A DNA stretch of 64,000 bases from Microvirga arabica (GTDB lineage Bacteria; Pseudomonadota; Alphaproteobacteria; Rhizobiales; Beijerinckiaceae): contig NZ_JAFBID010000005.1 of the NCBI RefSeq assembly GCF_016811235.1, positions 62,001 to 126,000 on the forward strand, written 5' to 3'. Below are positions 60,463 through 64,000 of this stretch, piece by piece. Made by a program: the position numbers and the translations under genes. A model generated the notes under the pieces. The model ran no database searches and was not told where the DNA came from. It saw only the letters and a program-made list of their open reading frames with translations. Position 1 is the stretch's first letter. The number at the start of each line of letters is the position of its first letter.

Positions 60463-63396
60463 TCACCCCCGGAACACAGCTACAAGGCGGACGTAGGGAT
60501 TGGGATCATTCGGCGTGTCGCGTGTCTTTTTGATCCAGTCCCACCACTCAGCGAAGATCTGCTTCACCTTGTCCTCCTGCCGTGCCTTCTTGCTGCGCTG
60601 GACGGCGTTGTCCTCCATCCCATCGAACAGATCCGCGATCCTCTCTTCGTGACGTTTCCGCAGATCTTCGAGCCGCTCGCCCAGCTCTAGGAGCTCGCCA
60701 TCAAGTTCGTTCTGGAAGCGCTTCCGTGCTTCATGCACATAGGTCTGCGCGTGGTTGACCGCCTCCACGACGAGCTTCTGCACATCGTCGGTCCGGGTCG
60801 CACCGGTGTTGGGGATTTCGTGGCGGCCCAAGACCGTCCGGGCCAGGAACTCGCGCACCGTCTCGACCTTGGTGAACTCGCCGCCGGTGAACAGCACGAC
60901 CGGCCACTCGTCGACCAGGGGCTGTCCTTTGAGGTTTGGGACGATCCCGTTGAACACGAACGCCGTCTGGTTCGGCTCCAGGATGTTGACCAGCCGGGCC
61001 ACCGGAGCGTTCTGACGTCCGAACACGCCCGCGATCTTGTCGGCGAGCCAATCGACGGCCGGATGGACGTCCCACAGGTACTGGAATTCCGGCCAGCCGC
61101 CACCGGCGCCCTGGCGCGAGGCGATGATGCGGTCGTTCATGAGCGAGCGGTTGTCGGTGAGCTTGACCTGGCCGTCCTGAGGCTCGGCCTCGGGCGGCAT
61201 GAAGCGGGCGTCGACGGCGCGGACGGCCCGTCCGCCGAAATCCGAACGCTCCCGGAAATCATCCGGGATGGCGAGCGTGATCACGCGGTCGACCTTGTCG
61301 ACCTTGAACTTTAGGTCGTGCTTCCAGACCTGCACCCGTTCGAGGGCAGCCTGGGTAAAGTCGAACGTCGTCTCGAACACGGACGGACGTCCCGCCTCCC
61401 GTTCGTCCGGGACGGCCGGCGCCTCCGGCTGGGCCTGCTCGAAGAACGCCTCAAGAGCGGCGTAGGCGTCGTCGTCCGCATTGTCCGAGCCATCGGCCCT
61501 CGCGTCCATCTCAGCTTCGAACTGCTCCGCGGACAGGCCCTGCTCGATGGCGTCCGCGACGACGTCCTCCTGCTCCTGCTCGTCGTTGGTGCCGAGGAAC
61601 GCGGACGGATCACGGATGCTTTCCTGCGCCGCCTCGTCCTTTTCGATCAGACGGTCGAGGACACGCAGGTCGCCCCGGATCTTTGGCTGGGCCGGCTCGG
61701 CCACGAGATACCAGATGTGGGGCTGGCGCTCCTGCCCGTAGCGGTCGATGCGGCCGTTGCGCTGCTGGAACGTGAGCAGGGCCCACGGGATGTCGAAGTG
61801 GACGAGCTTGTGCGACAGGTAGTGGAGGTTCAGGCCCTCGGACGCCATGTCGGACGCAAGCAGGATGCGGATGGGCGAGCGCTCCAGGCCGAAGTCGCGG
61901 ACGATCTCCTGGGCCTTCCGGTCGGCGTCGCCTCCGGACGCGTGCAGGGTCTTCACCTGCTCCTCGTTCAGCCCGAGATCCTCGCGCAGGCGCTCGGCGA
62001 GCCATTCCAGGGTTGCGATGCGCTCGGAGAAGACCACGATGCGGTCATTCTTCTTCTTGGGCGACCACTTGATGTCCGCAAGCAGCTTGCGCAGGCGCTG
62101 GTACTTGGCGAAGCCGTCGGCATCGATGGCCCTGACCGCGTCGCGCAGTTTTCCGAGGGCTGCCGCGTCCGATTCTGCCTCCGGGCTGCCGTCCTTGAGG
62201 AGCGCCTTGATCCGCTTCTCCAACGTCTCGGCGCAGGCCGCCGGGCTGGAAAACAGTGCCTTCTCCAGCAGCGTCTTGAAGAGGCGCTGGCCACGGTTCC
62301 GGGCGGCCTTGTCCTGCTGCAGGTCGAGGTTGGCAAGGATCTCGTAGGCGGCCTCCTCTGCGGGGGATGGCCGGAAGCTGATGCGGTCAGTGACGCGCTT
62401 CTGGACCTTGCTCTTGAGGGCGGCCGCGACGGCCGGGGTCGTGCGGAAGCGGCGCAGGAACAGGCCCTTGATGTCATCCGGGCCGTACTCGTCCGGGTTG
62501 GCGATGGAGGTCGGATCAAGCATCCGCATCAGGCTTGCGAAGCTGCGACGGGAGCCGTCATGCGGCGTCGCCGACATAAGGATCAGCGCGTCGGAACGGG
62601 ACGCCAGGCGCTCCGCCAGTTGGTTGCGCTGGCTCACGCCGCCGGCGCCCTTGCGCTCCGCGACGTTGTGGGCCTCGTCGATGATGATCAGATCCCACCA
62701 CGCCTTCTCCAGCGCGGTCCGGTACTGGAGGTCGTTCTTGAGGGTGTCGACCGAAATGATGGCCTTGTCGAACTGGTCGAAGGGGTTGTGGTTGAGCGGG
62801 ATGCGCGCCCGGATCTGGCGGATCTTATCGCTGTCGATGCGTACCAGCGGGACCGAGAACCGGGTCCAGAATTCGTGCTGGAACTGGGACAGCATCGCCT
62901 TGGTGGCGACGACCAGGACACGCTTGGCCCGGCGGCGCAGGATCAGCTCGGAGGTGAGAAGGCCAGCCTCTAGGGTCTTACCCAGACCGACGTCGTCGCC
63001 GATCAGGATACGAGCGCGGGGCGCCTTCAGGGCCAAACGGACGGGGTCGAGCTGGAAGTCGAGGTCATCAATGGCAGCCTTGCCGGCGACCTGGATCGCC
63101 TCGCCCGTGGGGGCGGACTTGCGCAGGGCCGCCTCCAAGTGGAGGAGGGTGTCGGTATAGCCGGACGAGCCATCCGCCACGAGCGTGACGTTGGCGGGAT
63201 CGACTACCTCGATCCCACGCCCCCTTGCCTTCTCGACCGTGTCGACGAAGATCGCGACCTTGTCACGGACCACGCCGGAGAGGCCAACGGCATGGATCAC
63301 GTTGCCCGACACCGGGTTGCGGTCGACATGGCCGACAACCCACTCGGCGTCACGGACACGGATGCGGGCACCCGCAACGAGAGAACCACGGGACAC
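60463..63396 (-). CDS. SNF2/HepA-like helicase (DrmD-like), first gene of the operon
   Basis: 977 residues from GTG at 63396 (GGGGTAGG upstream); a TTG at 63522 in the same frame is possible but lacks support. SNF2-type motifs: G-D-D-V-G-L-G-K-T (133-141), D-E-A-H (240-243), S-A-T-P-H-D-G, a C-terminal domain with D-M-A-S-E-G-L-N-L and Q-R-N-G-R-I-D-R-Y-G-Q. The last ~300 residues end in a charged coiled region. DrmD of class 1 DISARM is a helicase of this size and type upstream of a large methylase, as here. Confidence 0.9.
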   Translation of the reverse strand: MSRGSLVAGARIRVRDAEWVVGHVDRNPVSGNVIHAVGLSGVVRDKVAIFVDTVEKARGRGIEVVDPANVTLVADGSSGYTDTLLHLEAALRKSAPTGEAIQVAGKAAIDDLDFQLDPVRLALKAPRARILIGDDVGLGKTLEAGLLTSELILRRRAKRVLVVATKAMLSQFQHEFWTRFSVPLVRIDSDKIRQIRARIPLNHNPFDQFDKAIISVDTLKNDLQYRTALEKAWWDLIIIDEAHNVAERKGAGGVSQRNQLAERLASRSDALILMSATPHDGSRRSFASLMRMLDPTSIANPDEYGPDDIKGLFLRRFRTTPAVAAALKSKVQKRVTDRISFRPSPAEEAAYEILANLDLQQDKAARNRGQRLFKTLLEKALFSSPAACAETLEKRIKALLKDGSPEAESDAAALGKLRDAVRAIDADGFAKYQRLRKLLADIKWSPKKKNDRIVVFSERIATLEWLAERLREDLGLNEEQVKTLHASGGDADRKAQEIVRDFGLERSPIRILLASDMASEGLNLHYLSHKLVHFDIPWALLTFQQRNGRIDRYGQERQPHIWYLVAEPAQPKIRGDLRVLDRLIEKDEAAQESIRDPSAFLGTNDEQEQEDVVADAIEQGLSAEQFEAEMDARADGSDNADDDAYAALEAFFEQAQPEAPAVPDEREAGRPSVFETTFDFTQAALERVQVWKHDLKFKVDKVDRVITLAIPDDFRERSDFGGRAVRAVDARFMPPEAEPQDGQVKLTDNRSLMNDRIIASRQGAGGGWPEFQYLWDVHPAVDWLADKIAGVFGRQNAPVARLVNILEPNQTAFVFNGIVPNLKGQPLVDEWPVVLFTGGEFTKVETVREFLARTVLGRHEIPNTGATRTDDVQKLVVEAVNHAQTYVHEARKRFQNELDGELLELGERLEDLRKRHEERIADLFDGMEDNAVQRSKKARQEDKVKQIFAEWWDWIKKTRDTPNDPNPYVRLVAVFRG

Positions 63397-63674
63397 GAGA
63401 CCTACCCCTTTACGCCGTTGAAGCGACGCAGCCGCGCGGCTTGAGCAGTCGATTTCATGTCCATGGTTGCCCCTGACCGTTCTTAAGTTACCGAATTCTG
63501 CACGATCCCCGGATTCGTTCAATTGATTCAGGCCATTGCCTGACCTGCCGACTTGCGCGAATCCAACTTGGGAATGAGCCTAGAAGTGATTCTTTACCTG
63601 ATCCCCTGGCCGATACGAGCCTGCCGGGGGGCGATGGTTAACAGCGGCCAAAGACCGCAAGCGGGTGCGCAAGA

Positions 63675-64000
63675 ATGGATATCAGCCTGGGGCGGCTGCA
63701 GAAGGTCGATCTGCGGAGCGTATGGTTATCGGAGTCTGCCGACTTCACGCCCTGGCTCGCCAGGGCTGAGAACCTGGAGGTTTTGGGTGAGGCCGTCGGG
63801 CTGGACCTTGAGCTGGAGGCGCAGGAGAAGGACGTCGGGCCATTCCGGGCCGACATCCTTTGCAAGGACCTGCGCACCGGGAACTGGGTGCTGATCGAGA
63901 ACCAGCTTGAACGCACCGACCACACCCACCTCGGCCAACTGCTCGTCTATGCATCCGGGCTCAAGGCGGCGACGATCATTTGGGTCGCCCAGCGCTTCAC
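63675..64000 (+). CDS. DUF4268-like protein, N-terminal part (runs out of the window)
   Basis: The ATG at 63675 opens a frame that continues past 64000 (108 residues visible). The text F-R-A-D-I-L-C-K-D-x8-W-V-L-I-E-N-Q-L-E-R-T-D-H-T-H-L-G-Q-L resembles the nuclease-like (PD-(D/E)xK) N-terminus seen in DUF4268-type proteins, with D, E and Q in the active-site positions. It is divergent from the SNF2 helicase gene, with about 280 bp between. It may belong to the defence island. Confidence 0.7.
   Translation, partial: MDISLGRLQKVDLRSVWLSESADFTPWLARAENLEVLGEAVGLDLELEAQEKDVGPFRADILCKDLRTGNWVLIENQLERTDHTHLGQLLVYASGLKAATIIWVAQRF

Noticed and set aside
61318-62973. Long plus-strand open frame opposite the SNF2 helicase
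   Set aside because: Antisense shadow of a gene with intact helicase motifs.

Overview
The window is high-GC DNA with dense, overlapping genes and family content typical of Alphaproteobacteria: a HisKA_2-type histidine kinase, a BTLCP-type transglutaminase-like protein, DUF1194 and DUF1223 proteins, and a Crp/Fnr regulator. Hyphomicrobiales, perhaps Methylobacteriaceae, is my best guess, but the genus is not fixed by anything I can see. No rRNA, tRNA, CRISPR array, integrase or replication origin was recognised.

Bases 1-22,000 are a metal-handling and periplasmic thiol-redox region. It holds a CusF-like protein cut by the window edge, two copper chaperones of the PCuAC type, a membrane adenylate cyclase, a copper P-type ATPase, DUF305, Csp-like and CopZ-like copper binders, a DUF411 protein, a cytochrome c', two DsbA-like proteins, DsbB, CcdA and SCO1. 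Two 21-bp MerR/CueR-type promoter palindromes sit in front of copA and copZ, but no cueR lies in the window. The rest of this block is a response regulator and histidine kinase, a Crp/Fnr protein and an L,D-transpeptidase-like lipoprotein. Bases 22,212-26,636 are a Zn/Cd/Pb resistance module: P-type ATPase, methyltransferase, LspA and a CDF-type transporter, divergent from a MerR regulator across a perfect 8-bp-arm operator.

Bases 26,637-39,000 are accessory DNA. They start with an inactivated IS3-type transposase fragment and continue with many small orphan genes. A mostly contiguous minus-strand run (35,780 to 29,411) carries a Dam-like methylase, an AAA+ ATPase and two related small 'QRWAxGE' proteins. 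It is headed by twin TGTCC-N10-GGACA operators. An AlkB-like dioxygenase and a possible nuclease follow.

Bases 39,068-64,000 are a defence island with two converging operons. The first (plus strand, 40,410-44,615) encodes a ComEC-like metallo-beta-lactamase-fold protein, a single-chain E2-E1-JAB ubiquitin-like conjugation and deconjugation protein, and a four-helix membrane protein. It is divergent from an XRE repressor and ImmA/IrrE protease pair across duplicated operators. The second (minus strand, 63,396 to 44,726) is a tightly packed seven-gene operon: a SNF2/HepA-like helicase, a 1,607-residue DNA methyltransferase, a 2,119-residue DEAD helicase with DUF1998-like and Vsr-like nuclease regions, a RelE-UvrD fusion, a possible uracil-DNA-glycosylase-fold protein, a small orphan, and an ArdC-like/ImmA metallopeptidase. 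It resembles class 1 DISARM but with different gene fusions and extra members. These two operons, and their shared link to ImmA-type proteases, are the most promising candidates for an undescribed system.
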